DNA from: Alphaproteobacteria bacterium
GTDB taxonomy: Bacteria > Pseudomonadota > Gammaproteobacteria > Burkholderiales > Burkholderiaceae_C
NCBI GenBank assembly: GCA_030054175.1
Contig: JASGCM010000009.1
Location: forward strand, 62,001-126,000
Reading direction: 5' to 3'
Length of the DNA stretch: 64,000 nucleotides
The translations under genes were made by a program, and so were the position numbers. Below the pieces are notes generated by a model, which saw nothing but the letters and a program-made list of their open reading frames with translations, was not told where the DNA came from and did no database searches. Below are positions 1 to 8,855 of the stretch, piece by piece (the stretch's first letter is position 1; each line of letters begins with the position of its first letter).

Positions 1-8
1 TCCTGTTT

Positions 9-3000
9 GTGTGGCGCTGTCCGGTGCCTCAGCCCCCTGTGGTGCGTGGGCAACCGACCTTCATCGCCAGCGATCCGGCTGAGGGCCCCGAGATTTTGTT
101 GGCGGTTTGGCGCGACGGTAGCGTGACCGGTCTGTGTGGTCATGTGGATTTGGGCACCGGGCTGCGCACGGCGCTGACACAAATCGTCGCCGAAGAGTTG
201 GATGTGCCGATGCAGTCGGTACATTTGATCATGGGCAGCACTGAATCCGCCCCCAATCAGGGCGCGACCATCGCCAGCGCATCCATCCAAATCCATGCCG
301 AGCCTTTGCGCCGTGCCGCTGCACAAGCTCGCCACCATCTGTCGGGCTTGTGGGCCCAAGCCTGGTCTTGTCAGGCCGATCAGGTGCAATGGCATGAAGG
401 CAGGGTCAGCCACACGTCACATAGCGCCCCATGCGCCGAAGTGATTCCCGAAGCAGGTGTGCGCCTGGAGTTGAATCTGCAAGTGTCGGTGAAAGATCCC
501 GCGAACTATCGCTTGGTGGGGCGCAGCATGCCTCGTGTGGACATCCCCTCCAAGGCCAGTGGCGAGCCCGCCTTTGTACACGATCTGCGATGGCCCGGCG
601 TGCTGCATGGCCGAGTCGTTCGGCCACCCTATGCCGGGGCCGATCATGGTGACTTCATTGGGCACACTCTGCTACGAGTCGATCAAGCCAGTGTGGGTCA
701 CATCCCCAATGTACGAGCCGTGGTGGTGCAGGGCGATTTTGTGGGCGTGGTGGCCGATCGGGAAGAGCACGCCGAGCAGGCCATGCGGGACCTGCGCTTG
801 GACTGGAAGCCTTGGCCGCGCCTGCCTGACGTCAGTGACCTGGAAAATGCCTTGCGCGCCAACCCCAGCACGCCGCGCCAGTTGGTCGATGAGGGTGATG
901 TCGATGCCGCCATCGGTGCGGCGGGCACTGCTTTTGATCGAACCTACATTTGGCCATACCAGATGCACGCCAGCTTGGGACCTTCGTGCGCCTTGGCGCA
1001 TTGGCTCGATGGTGCCGACCCCCAAGCCTCGCACATCCGTTTGCGCGTATGGGCCGGCACGCAAAATCCGCATGTTTTGCGGCATGATTTGGCTACGCTG
1101 ATGCAGCTGCAAGACACCGAGGTCGATGTCATTCGCATGGAAGCGGCCGGTTGCTATGGACGCAACGGGGCCGACGATGTCGCCGCTGACGCCGCCCTGA
1201 TGTCGCGCGCCGTGGGCGCCCCGGTGCGGGTGCAACTGACCCGCGAACAAGAAAGCGCCTGGGAACCCAAGGGGGCTGCCCAGTGGATGCATGTGCGCGG
1301 CGGTTTGGGGCCCGAGGGGCGACCGCAAGGCTACGATTTCGAGACTGCTTACCCTTCTAACGGCGCGCCCACTTTGGCCCTGTTGTTGACGGGGCGTGTC
1401 AGCGCCACCGCCCAAGCCTATGAAATGGGGGACCGCACTGCCCGCCCCCCCTATGGCTATGCCGATCTGCGGGTGACCGTGCACGACATGGCGCCGATGC
1501 TTCGGGCCAGTTGGTTGCGCGGCGTATCCGCCTTGCCCAATTCATTTGCCCATGAAAGTTACATCGACGAATTGGCCCATGCCGCCGGCGTTGATCCGGT
1601 TCAATACCGCTTGCAGTGGCTGGATGACCCGCGTGCTCGCGAATTGGTGCAGGCCACGGCCGAACGCGCCGGCTGGCGGCCTCATACCCAACCCCAACAG
1701 CAAGCGAGGCAAGGCGATTGGCTTCAAGGTCAGGGCTTTGCCTATGCCCGTTACGTGCACAGCAAATGGCCCGGCTTTGGTGCCGCCTGGGCCGCTTGGG
1801 TGGCCGATGTCGAAGTGCACCGCCATACCGGCGAAGTACATGTCAAGCGGGTGGTGGTGGGCCACGATGCCGGTCTGACCATCAACCCGGCTGGTGTCGA
1901 GCACCAAATCCATGGCAATGTCATTCAGACCACCAGCCGTGCCTTGAAAGAGCAGGTGCAAACCGACCCTGACACGGGTGTGGTGACCAGCAACGACTGG
2001 GGCTTGTACCCGATACTGAGTTTTCGTGAAGTGCCGGTGATCGAGGTTTTGCAGATGCCGCGTCCCGATCAACCTTCCTTGGGTGCGGGCGAGTCGTCTT
2101 CGGTACCGGGCACGGCTGCCATCGCCAATGCCATTTTTGACGCTACCGGTGTTCGCTTTCGGCAACCGCCCTTTACGCCCGAGGTCGTGCGTGCTGCACT
2201 CAACCCTTTGCCAAGTCCCGAGACCCAGGCGCCAACGGCCCCCCCCGCCGAACAGGTCGATGCGCCGCAGCGGACTGCAGCACGGCCCAGTTGGCGTGGA
2301 CGCACACTGACTTGGGGGCGTCGGGTGACCGGTATGACTTTGGGGGCATTGGCCTTGGTGGCGGCGACCTTGGGCTGGCGTTCCAGTTTGCCCGAGGTGG
2401 CTCGCCCCGACATCAGCCGCTATTCTGATGCGCAACTCGAACGCGGCAGACAGTTGGCGGCGCTGGGCAATTGCGTCGGTTGTCACACCGCCGAGCAGGG
2501 CGTACGAAACGCCGGTGGACGCCCCATCGAGACACCGTTTGGTACGGTCTACACCACCAACCTCACCCCTGACCCCGAGACCGGGTTGGGGCGTTGGTCC
2601 TTTCAGGCCTTTGCCCGCGCGATGCGCGAAGGTGTCTCGCGCGACGGTCATCGCCTGTACCCGGCCTTTCCCTACACCTCGTTTGCGGGCATGAGCGACA
2701 CCGACCTGATGGACCTCTACGGCCACCTCATGGCACAGACTCCGGTGCGCCAGGCAACACCTGCGCCTGAGATGCATGGATGGGCCGCTTGGCGACCGAT
2801 CATGGCGGTATGGAATGGACTCTTTCACCTGCCTCAGCCCTATCGGCCCGACCCGAGTTTGACCGAGGCGCAAAACAGGGGTGCCTATGCGGTGCAATCC
2901 ATAGGTCATTGCGGTGCCTGTCACACCCCTCGCAACGTTTTGGGGGCAGAACGCGAAGCAGCCCAATTGCAAGGCGCCGATGTCGATGGCTGGCATGCCC

Positions 3001-3590
3001 CGGCGCTCGATGCCCTGAATCGATCGGCCGTACCGTGGACCGAAGAATCGTTTTATCTCTACCTGCGCCATGGACATAGCCCTTGGCAGACCGTTGCCGG
3101 CGGACCCATGGCCCTCATCGTGCGCGAAATGCAGAGCGTGCCTGACGCGGTCTTGCGTGACATGGCCGCCTATCTGGCCACATTGAATCCGGCCAGTGCC
3201 GAGATCACCCCCGAGCGCAGCCAGCAGATGGCCGGCATGGCCGTGCAACGTGCCGCCCTTCAGGCACCCTGGCCCGATGCCGCTCAGCGTCAGTTCCAAG
3301 GCAGTTGCGGCGCTTGTCACCATGACGGCGATGGCCCTCAGTTGTTGGGCGCCAACACCCCTTTGGCGTTGAATTCACAAGTGCGTGCAGCGCGACCCGA
3401 CAACCTGATTCGCACCATCTTGAATGGTTTGCAACACCCACCCGGCCCGCAGGTCGGATTCATGCCGGCGTTTCGCCATAGCCTGAGTGATGCCCAAGTG
3501 ACCGATATCGTCACCTATACCCGGCGCCGCTATGCGCCTGACCTGGCTCCTTGGAGCGAAGTGGTGCAACGGGTGCGGCAAAGCCGCTGA
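9..3590 (+). CDS. Nicotinate dehydrogenase-like large subunit: molybdopterin hydroxylase fused to tri-heme cytochrome c
   Basis: The protein looks like the NicB/IorB type of molybdenum hydroxylase, which hydroxylates N-heteroaromatic substrates and passes electrons to its own c-type hemes and then to the respiratory chain. Residues 1 to about 740 are the molybdopterin-binding part of the xanthine dehydrogenase family, ending with a GAGESSSVPGTAAIANA cofactor motif. A hydrophobic segment near residues 775-791 probably anchors the protein in the membrane. Three heme-binding CxxCH motifs follow, at about residues 822 (CVGCH), 968 (CGACH) and 1100 (CGACH). The length of about 1,190 aa matches NicB. 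The first in-frame start in the window is a GTG at 9, but the frame is open to the window edge, so the true start may lie upstream. The expected 2Fe-2S partner subunit (NicA type) would be outside the window. The substrate is not known. Confidence 0.8.
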   Translation: MWRCPVPQPPVVRGQPTFIASDPAEGPEILLAVWRDGSVTGLCGHVDLGTGLRTALTQIVAEELDVPMQSVHLIMGSTESAPNQGATIASASIQIHAEPLRRAAAQARHHLSGLWAQAWSCQADQVQWHEGRVSHTSHSAPCAEVIPEAGVRLELNLQVSVKDPANYRLVGRSMPRVDIPSKASGEPAFVHDLRWPGVLHGRVVRPPYAGADHGDFIGHTLLRVDQASVGHIPNVRAVVVQGDFVGVVADREEHAEQAMRDLRLDWKPWPRLPDVSDLENALRANPSTPRQLVDEGDVDAAIGAAGTAFDRTYIWPYQMHASLGPSCALAHWLDGADPQASHIRLRVWAGTQNPHVLRHDLATLMQLQDTEVDVIRMEAAGCYGRNGADDVAADAALMSRAVGAPVRVQLTREQESAWEPKGAAQWMHVRGGLGPEGRPQGYDFETAYPSNGAPTLALLLTGRVSATAQAYEMGDRTARPPYGYADLRVTVHDMAPMLRASWLRGVSALPNSFAHESYIDELAHAAGVDPVQYRLQWLDDPRARELVQATAERAGWRPHTQPQQQARQGDWLQGQGFAYARYVHSKWPGFGAAWAAWVADVEVHRHTGEVHVKRVVVGHDAGLTINPAGVEHQIHGNVIQTTSRALKEQVQTDPDTGVVTSNDWGLYPILSFREVPVIEVLQMPRPDQPSLGAGESSSVPGTAAIANAIFDATGVRFRQPPFTPEVVRAALNPLPSPETQAPTAPPAEQVDAPQRTAARPSWRGRTLTWGRRVTGMTLGALALVAATLGWRSSLPEVARPDISRYSDAQLERGRQLAALGNCVGCHTAEQGVRNAGGRPIETPFGTVYTTNLTPDPETGLGRWSFQAFARAMREGVSRDGHRLYPAFPYTSFAGMSDTDLMDLYGHLMAQTPVRQATPAPEMHGWAAWRPIMAVWNGLFHLPQPYRPDPSLTEAQNRGAYAVQSIGHCGACHTPRNVLGAEREAAQLQGADVDGWHAPALDALNRSAVPWTEESFYLYLRHGHSPWQTVAGGPMALIVREMQSVPDAVLRDMAAYLATLNPASAEITPERSQQMAGMAVQRAALQAPWPDAAQRQFQGSCGACHHDGDGPQLLGANTPLALNSQVRAARPDNLIRTILNGLQHPPGPQVGFMPAFRHSLSDAQVTDIVTYTRRRYAPDLAPWSEVVQRVRQSR

Positions 3591-4046
3591 TCAGGCATAA
3601 CGGCGGGCGATGGTCTCAGCCACGCACACCGGCTTGTCGCTGCCTTCGCGTTCGACCGTCACGGTATAAACCATTTGAAAGCCACTCGGCTCGATGGGGT
3701 CCGCCGATTTCAGGCTGATGCGTGCGCGCAGACGCGACCCCACCGGCACCGGTGAAGTGAAGCGCACCTTGTTAACACCGTAATTCACTGCCATGCGGGT
3801 TTCATTGACCTTCAGCGCGGAATCAAAAAAACTGGGCATCAGCGACAAGGTCAGGAAACCATGAGCAATGGGGCCACCAAAGGGGCCTTGGCGGGCACGC
3901 TCGGGATCGACATGAATCCACTGGTGGTCACCGGTGGCCTGAGCGAACAGGTTGACTTGCTCTTGAGTGATGTCGATCCAGTCACTCACGGCCAATTCAT
4001 GGCCGACCAAATCGGCGACTTCTTGCAGGGTTTGAAAGACGCGCAT
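3591..4046 (-). CDS. MaoC-like (R)-specific enoyl-CoA hydratase/dehydratase
   Basis: This is a single hot-dog-fold MaoC domain of about 150 aa. The family signature is clear: an FAQATGDHQWIHVDPERA stretch carries the catalytic Asp/His pair and is followed by GPFGGPIAHGFLTLSL. Such proteins add water to 2-enoyl-CoA or act on related thioesters. The frame can be extended to an ATG at 4073, but that would overlap the preceding gene. The ATG at 4046 has a GGAG Shine-Dalgarno about 6 nt upstream and lies 1 nt after the stop of the TauE gene, so I prefer it. It is the last gene of a four-gene minus-strand operon. The reaction in this operon is not evident, and it could be a general acyl-CoA enzyme. 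Confidence 0.82.
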   Translation of the reverse strand: MRVFQTLQEVADLVGHELAVSDWIDITQEQVNLFAQATGDHQWIHVDPERARQGPFGGPIAHGFLTLSLMPSFFDSALKVNETRMAVNYGVNKVRFTSPVPVGSRLRARISLKSADPIEPSGFQMVYTVTVEREGSDKPVCVAETIARRYA

Positions 4047-4047
4047 C

Positions 4048-4815
4048 TCAGGCTCCGCGTATGAATCCGTCATAGACCAATTTGCAACCGGTCAGCCCCA
4101 AGCCAACCTGGATGCAAGCATAGAACACTTTGGGCGACATCTTTCTTGCCAGTCGAACGCCGATCCAGATGCCTATGGGTGTAAAGGGCATGAGCAGCAC
4201 CGCCGTGACCATGCCCCGCATGTCCAGCAAACCCAGTGCGGCATACGGGATCCATTTCGAGAGATTCACCCAAAAAAACAGCACCGCCATGCTGGCGGCA
4301 TAGGTGATGGGTGGCAATCGCATCGGCAACAAATAGGCGTTCAAAGGAGGGCTGCCGGCGTGGGCGACAAAACTGGTGAAGCCCGACATGGCGGTCAGCG
4401 TGGCCCCGATCCAGCGTGGCAAGATCACCCCTTGTGGGCTGGGGGGAAACAACACGCGTTGGGCCACAAAGGTCAGCGCGAACACGCCCACCACTCCCTC
4501 GACGATGTGCGAGTTGAGGTACTTGAACAACAGGAAACCCACGACGATACCGACCATCGACCACGGCAGAAGCGAGCGAATCAAGGCCTTGTCATATTCA
4601 TGACGGTAAGCGCGCAGGGCCAATAAATCGAGTACGAAGAGCAGCGGCATGAGCACGGCTGCGGCCTCGGGCACGGTGACGGACAGGGCAATCAGTGGTA
4701 CCGCCAAGCTGCCAAAGCCTGAGCCAAAACCGCTCTTGCTGATGCCGATCAGCAAAATGGCGGGAATGGCGGTCAGGTAAAACAGCGGATCGGTGTAGAT
4801 CCAGTCAGATGGCAT
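4048..4815 (-). CDS. TauE/SafE family sulfite/organic anion exporter
   Basis: A 255-aa integral membrane protein with about eight hydrophobic segments. It has the family's early glycine-rich loop (GISKSGFGSGFGSLAVPL) and a repeated helical architecture. TauE/SafE permeases move sulfite, sulfoacetate or other small anions across the inner membrane. It lies 9 bp after the dioxygenase gene and touches the MaoC gene, which indicates one transcript. In this operon it may export or import an aromatic-derived acid, but that is inference from position. The family call is strong and the substrate is unknown. Confidence 0.83.
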   Translation of the reverse strand: MPSDWIYTDPLFYLTAIPAILLIGISKSGFGSGFGSLAVPLIALSVTVPEAAAVLMPLLFVLDLLALRAYRHEYDKALIRSLLPWSMVGIVVGFLLFKYLNSHIVEGVVGVFALTFVAQRVLFPPSPQGVILPRWIGATLTAMSGFTSFVAHAGSPPLNAYLLPMRLPPITYAASMAVLFFWVNLSKWIPYAALGLLDMRGMVTAVLLMPFTPIGIWIGVRLARKMSPKVFYACIQVGLGLTGCKLVYDGFIRGA

Positions 4816-4824
4816 GCGCAGGCT

Positions 4825-5661
4825 TCATTTCACCCCGATTTTGGGCAGGATGAAGTCGTAATCCATGCGATAGGTGCCATCGGCTTGCAAGACCCAATCG
4901 GCGATCAGTGATTGGCGCACGCCAAACACGGCGTCCGAGTCGAGGTAGCCGTCCTTGTCGCGGAACACATGGGTGATCAGGCGCTGGTAACCCGGGGCTT
5001 CGACCATGAAGTGCAGGTGGGCCGGTCGCCACGGGTGGCGTTTGGTGGCATTGAGCAACACACCGACCGGGCCATCGGTCGGGATGGGGTAGGGCTCGGC
5101 CACGATGGTCCTGAAGTAATAGCGGCCTTCGGAGTTCGACTTCAAGATGCCACGCGCCTGCGAGTGACCCAAGTCTTCGTATTGCACATCGTAAAGCCCA
5201 TCGTCATCGGCCTGCCAAACGTTGATCGTCGCATTGGGTATGGGCTCGCCGTCCAGACCCAGAATGCGCCCCTCGACCCAGCAAGGCGCTCCTTTGGCAC
5301 CATTAGAGACGTCGGATCCCAGTTCGAATTTCGGGGCTTCTTCCAGAAAGAAAGGCCCAAACACAGTGGCTTCGGTGCAGCCGGCGGGCTTGTCCTGGTT
5401 CATGGCGATGGTCAGCATGGACAGGCCAAGCACGTCAGACAACAAGATGAACTCTTGTCGCGTGCCTGTGCACTTGTGGCCGGTGGCGGTCAGATATTGG
5501 ATGCCCTTGAACCACTCATCCTCGGTCAACTTCACATCGCGTGCGAAGTTGTGCAGGTGCTTGATGAGGCTGGAGATGATTTCTTTCAGGCGTGGGTCAG
5601 GCGTATTGGCGAAGCTGGCCAAGACGGCTTCGGTGATGTTGTGTTGGTTCAGATTGCGCAT
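4825..5661 (-). CDS. Intradiol ring-cleavage dioxygenase, hydroxyquinol 1,2-dioxygenase-like
   Basis: A non-heme Fe(III) dioxygenase of 278 aa that should split a catechol-type ring between its two hydroxyls. The N-terminal helical dimerisation domain is present (residues about 1-100). The catalytic beta sandwich then carries the iron ligands: Tyr in DGLYDVQYED, Tyr in EGRYYFRTI, and two His in HPWRPAHLHFMVEAP. The VWQADDDGLYDVQ and HPWRPAHLHFMVEAPG wording is closer to hydroxyquinol (and chlorocatechol) dioxygenases than to CatA. The expected reaction is 1,2,4-trihydroxybenzene to maleylacetate. An AAGGA Shine-Dalgarno precedes the ATG. A maleylacetate reductase is not in the window. The neighbouring FAD hydroxylase could make the substrate. 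Confidence 0.85.
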   Translation of the reverse strand: MRNLNQHNITEAVLASFANTPDPRLKEIISSLIKHLHNFARDVKLTEDEWFKGIQYLTATGHKCTGTRQEFILLSDVLGLSMLTIAMNQDKPAGCTEATVFGPFFLEEAPKFELGSDVSNGAKGAPCWVEGRILGLDGEPIPNATINVWQADDDGLYDVQYEDLGHSQARGILKSNSEGRYYFRTIVAEPYPIPTDGPVGVLLNATKRHPWRPAHLHFMVEAPGYQRLITHVFRDKDGYLDSDAVFGVRQSLIADWVLQADGTYRMDYDFILPKIGVK

Positions 5662-5678
5662 GATGACTTCCTTGAGGT

Positions 5679-6284
5679 TCAGCGTTGCAGGGGTTTGCCG
5701 GCCAGCCAGTCGGCGCCACGGAGGTACAGGTCTTCGACGATCGGTCCCTTGAGTTGGGGCATGTCCATTTTGACCTTGTAGCCGATGCGGGTCTGGATGT
5801 AGGCCAGATGGCGGTAGCCTTCGGGGAATTGGGACAGTGCTTCGGCGTCCAGTTTCAGGGTGGCTGAAGGGTCGAGCGGGTCAATGCGGTCTTTTTCATA
5901 AATGGGCTGGCGGTGGACCAAGCCCCAGCGATCCTGGCGCAACTCGAAGAAATCGTAAAAACGGCCGGTGCAAACCACGTCGCACAAGACGCCCTCGACC
6001 GGGCCGCGCTGTGAAATCATCATTTTGGTTTGAGCAATGGCGCGCTCGCCCTGAACATCGATCGAAGAGCCACCTAAAAAGTGCAGGATGCTCACGTCCT
6101 TGTTCCAGCCCTCAATGGTGACGCGGATGAATTCCTCGTAGGGCCCTTGGAACCACGTGGCCATCATGACGCCGTCGGCGTGCCAGACGGTTCGAAAGCG
6201 GTCCCAAAGTCCGGCGTCGCGCCAGACGGCCCAGTTTTCGACCAGTTGGCGAACTCGCAGTTGTTGTTCCATGGTGTGGTCCAT
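5679..6284 (-). CDS. NTF2-like / SnoaL-like domain protein
   Basis: A 201-aa protein with an N-terminal NTF2/SnoaL-type alpha+beta barrel (residues about 8-140, recognisable by the WAVWRDAGLWDRFRTVWHADGVM opening followed by a FRVTIEG-like helix and a long beta sheet). Proteins of this fold are small-subunit-like partners of ring hydroxylases, cyclases or dehydratases. No catalytic residues could be assigned. It is the first gene of the minus-strand operon, 17 bp before the dioxygenase, with a GAGGGA Shine-Dalgarno before the ATG at 6284. An alternative ATG lies four codons downstream. It may bind an aromatic substrate or intermediate, which is inference. Confidence 0.72.
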   Translation of the reverse strand: MDHTMEQQLRVRQLVENWAVWRDAGLWDRFRTVWHADGVMMATWFQGPYEEFIRVTIEGWNKDVSILHFLGGSSIDVQGERAIAQTKMMISQRGPVEGVLCDVVCTGRFYDFFELRQDRWGLVHRQPIYEKDRIDPLDPSATLKLDAEALSQFPEGYRHLAYIQTRIGYKVKMDMPQLKGPIVEDLYLRGADWLAGKPLQR

Positions 6285-6439
6285 GTCTTATTCCCTCGGG
6301 GTCTGTTGGCCCATTCAGGGGCCACTTGTTGTTCGATGGATCAGATTGTCGACCATTGGACCGGCATCGGCCCAAGCTCCGGCGACACGCCGCTGAAGGA
6401 TACACTTGTTTGATATTTTCAGAATTCCCGATTAGCCCC
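6285..6439. promoter_or_regulatory. Divergent intergenic region between NTF2-like and FAD hydroxylase genes
   Basis: This 155-bp gap separates two divergent transcription units and must hold the promoters for both. I see no clear operator, riboswitch or terminator in it, and no LysR, MarR or IclR regulator gene sits nearby. The call rests on gene orientation alone. Confidence 0.4.
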
Positions 6440-8116
6440 ATGATGACACCCCCAACCATCGACACTGAAGTTCTCATCGTCGGCGGCGGGCCCAGTGGCC
6501 TGATGCTGGCCAACGAACTGGGACCCAGAGGAATAGACTGCCTGTTGGTGGATGCCAAGGCGTCGACCGCTTTCAATCCCCAGGCCAATGCCACCCAGGC
6601 GAGAACCATGGAGCATTACCGACGCCTTGGGTTCTCTGACGAGATTAGGTCCTTGGGTTTGCCGGCCGATCACCCCACAGATATCGCCTATTTCACCCGA
6701 CTGACGCAGCATGAATTGGCTCGGCTGAGCTTGCCCACGGCGGCCCAGGCCGTGAGCAAAATCCGCGACATGTCGGGCTCTTGGAGTGCAGCCGAATTGC
6801 CGCACCGCATATCGCAAAAGTATGTCGAGCCGGTGCTGCGTCGCCATGCAGAGAAATGGCCTTCCAACGACATCCGTTATGCCCATACCCTGCTGGGTTT
6901 TGAAGCGCATGCCGACCATGTCCGGGCCCGCGTTCAAGTGGCTGATTCAATTCAGCCTGAATTCACGGTGCGAGCACGCTATCTGATCGGGGCCGACGGT
7001 CCGCGCAGTGCGGTACGCCATCAATTGGGCATCAGCTGCGAGGGCGCCACCGGCATGCGCCGAGCCTATATGGGGGGGCAGATGTTCGCCGTCTATGTGC
7101 GTTTGCCCGAGTTCTACAGTCGCATGCCCCACGCCAGGGCGTGGATGTACGTCACGGTGAACGCCGAGCGCCGCGCCTTACTGGCTTCGGTCGACGGGGT
7201 CAGTGAATTCGCCTTTCATGCCTCTTTGCATGAGGATGAAGAGGCTCAAGCCCAGGGCTGGGGCGAGACCCACGCGCGCCAGGTTCTGCGCCAGGCCTTG
7301 GGCTGTGACATGGCCATGGAGATTTTGAGTTGTCAAACCTGGACGGCCGGCCATGCCCTGGTCGCTCAGGAGCTTTCTCGGGGGCGGGTGATCCTGATTG
7401 GCGACGCCGCCCATTTGTTCACGCCTACCGGGGGCTTGGGCTACAACACCGGCGTCGAAGACGCGGTCAATCTCGGTTGGAAACTGGCCGCTACGTTGCG
7501 CGGTCAAGCTGGCCCGAGACTGTTACAGAGTTACGCCATTGAGCGCAAGCGTTTGGCCCAACGCAATACCGGCTATGCGCGCCACTTTGCTGATTCGGTG
7601 GGCTTGTATGCCGTCACGCCCGAGCTCGAAGCCGACAGTCCTGCGGGCGAGCGAGAAAGAGCGCTGGCAAGTGCACATTTCAACGCCCATGTGCGGCTTG
7701 AATTCAATATTCCCGGGGTGACCTTTGGCGGCAGATACGATGGCAGTCCCATCATTGCCGACGATGGCACTCCCGCGCCGCCGGATCAGGCCAACACCTA
7801 TGTGTCCACGGCCAAGCCCGGCGGACGCCCGCCTCATGTGTGGTTGCCCGATGGGCGCTCGTGGTATGACACTTTTGGCCGCGATTGGACCTTGCTCGTG
7901 TTCGGACCAGAGGCGTCCGATGTTCAGGCTTGGCGCGAGCATGCCGCCGAACGTAATCTGGACCTTAAGGTGGTGGTCCAAGACGACCCAACCCTGCTGG
8001 CGCTCTATCAGGCGCGCTTGATCCTGATTCGGCCCGATCAGATCGTGGCTTGGCGTGGCCAGACTTGCGATGACTTGAATGGCGTTTGGGGTCGAGTCTT
8101 GGGTTTCGACGCTTGA
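6440..8116 (+). CDS. FAD-dependent aromatic hydroxylase (PheA/TfdB/MhpA-type monooxygenase)
   Basis: A 558-aa class A flavoprotein monooxygenase expected to hydroxylate a phenolic ring using NAD(P)H and O2. The Rossmann FAD motif VLIVGGGPSGLMLANELG is near residue 10. The GADGPRSAVR motif, which binds both FAD and NADPH, is near residue 186. The FAD ribityl motif VILIGDAAHLFTPTGGLGYN is near residue 318. The C-terminal ~150 aa resemble the thioredoxin-like domain of the PheA/TfdB group. The open frame reaches back to 6326, but the doubled ATG at 6440/6443 leads straight into the FAD motif and is the likely start. It is divergent from the dioxygenase operon. A phenol-, resorcinol- or 3-hydroxyphenyl-acid-type substrate is plausible but not shown. 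Confidence 0.86.
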   Translation: MMTPPTIDTEVLIVGGGPSGLMLANELGPRGIDCLLVDAKASTAFNPQANATQARTMEHYRRLGFSDEIRSLGLPADHPTDIAYFTRLTQHELARLSLPTAAQAVSKIRDMSGSWSAAELPHRISQKYVEPVLRRHAEKWPSNDIRYAHTLLGFEAHADHVRARVQVADSIQPEFTVRARYLIGADGPRSAVRHQLGISCEGATGMRRAYMGGQMFAVYVRLPEFYSRMPHARAWMYVTVNAERRALLASVDGVSEFAFHASLHEDEEAQAQGWGETHARQVLRQALGCDMAMEILSCQTWTAGHALVAQELSRGRVILIGDAAHLFTPTGGLGYNTGVEDAVNLGWKLAATLRGQAGPRLLQSYAIERKRLAQRNTGYARHFADSVGLYAVTPELEADSPAGERERALASAHFNAHVRLEFNIPGVTFGGRYDGSPIIADDGTPAPPDQANTYVSTAKPGGRPPHVWLPDGRSWYDTFGRDWTLLVFGPEASDVQAWREHAAERNLDLKVVVQDDPTLLALYQARLILIRPDQIVAWRGQTCDDLNGVWGRVLGFDA

Positions 8117-8126
8117 ATCAGTCCCC

Positions 8127-8738
8127 TTAGATGGGTTTGATCAGCACCTGTCGAAACTTGACGATCCCCGAACCATATTGCAGGGCAATGTGGCCTTTGG
8201 CGAGCTTGGCGTTGCGCACCCGTACCGTTTCTTGACCGTTGAGCCGAACGACCAGCAAGTCGCCTTGCGCCGTGATTTCCAGCACATTCCATTGACCACC
8301 GGCTTTGGGCATGGGAGAGACCTTGGCCACATCCACTATCGCCCCGGTGCCATACGAGGGGTCTGGGCGGGTGTCCCAGATGTTTACTTCATAGCAGTTG
8401 TCGGCGCCGATCTTGTTGGGATCTTGGCAACGGATGAAAATGCCGCTGTTGGTCTGGCTGTCGACCCAGACTTCGGCCCGAATTTCGGTGTTGTCGTAGA
8501 TCTTTTTGGACACCAAATAGCCGGGTGTTTTGCTGCGCAAAAGGTCGGCCACGATGGCATCATCCTGAATGCGCCAGTTGGCGTCGCCCGCCAGAGTCCA
8601 GTCATTCAGGTTGCTGCCGCGGTCAAACATTGGGGTCCAACCGGAAGTGGACGTCGGCGCACTGGCGCAGCCGGCCAACAAGGTCAGGCTCAGTGCGCAG
8701 CACCAGGTGGCACGGCGTTGGAGTGATTTTGTCGTCAT
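8127..8738 (-). CDS. DUF1080 (3-keto-disaccharide hydrolase-like) lipoprotein
   Basis: A 203-aa predicted lipoprotein. The N-terminus is a signal peptide with a lipobox (LTLLAGC, Cys about residue 22), so it should be acylated and exported. The mature part is a jelly-roll concanavalin-like domain of the DUF1080 family (SGWTPMFDRGSNLNDWTLAG at the front, later SGIFIRCQDPNKIGADNCYEV). DUF1080 proteins include 3-keto-glycoside hydrolases, but many have no known role. The start at 8738 has an AGGAG Shine-Dalgarno, whereas the longer open frame to 8912 overlaps the divergent cupin gene. It is convergent with the FAD hydroxylase, 10 bp away. Confidence 0.8.
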   Translation of the reverse strand: MTTKSLQRRATWCCALSLTLLAGCASAPTSTSGWTPMFDRGSNLNDWTLAGDANWRIQDDAIVADLLRSKTPGYLVSKKIYDNTEIRAEVWVDSQTNSGIFIRCQDPNKIGADNCYEVNIWDTRPDPSYGTGAIVDVAKVSPMPKAGGQWNVLEITAQGDLLVVRLNGQETVRVRNAKLAKGHIALQYGSGIVKFRQVLIKPI

Positions 8739-8855
8739 TTTTTCTCCTATTGAAGTGGACCAAATCGGCCATGGCTGATCAGGTTGGTGCATCATCCGGT
8801 GGTCATTTCCGGGTGTCAAGGCAGGGATTACACTCGAACGAACAGAGGAGTTCCA

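Noticed and set aside
1542..3323. Long open frame (593 codons) on the minus strand
   Set aside because: It lies opposite the molybdenum hydroxylase/cytochrome gene, whose domains and CxxCH motifs are unmistakable. The minus product is His/Gly/Arg-rich with no domain and arises from GC-biased codon use.
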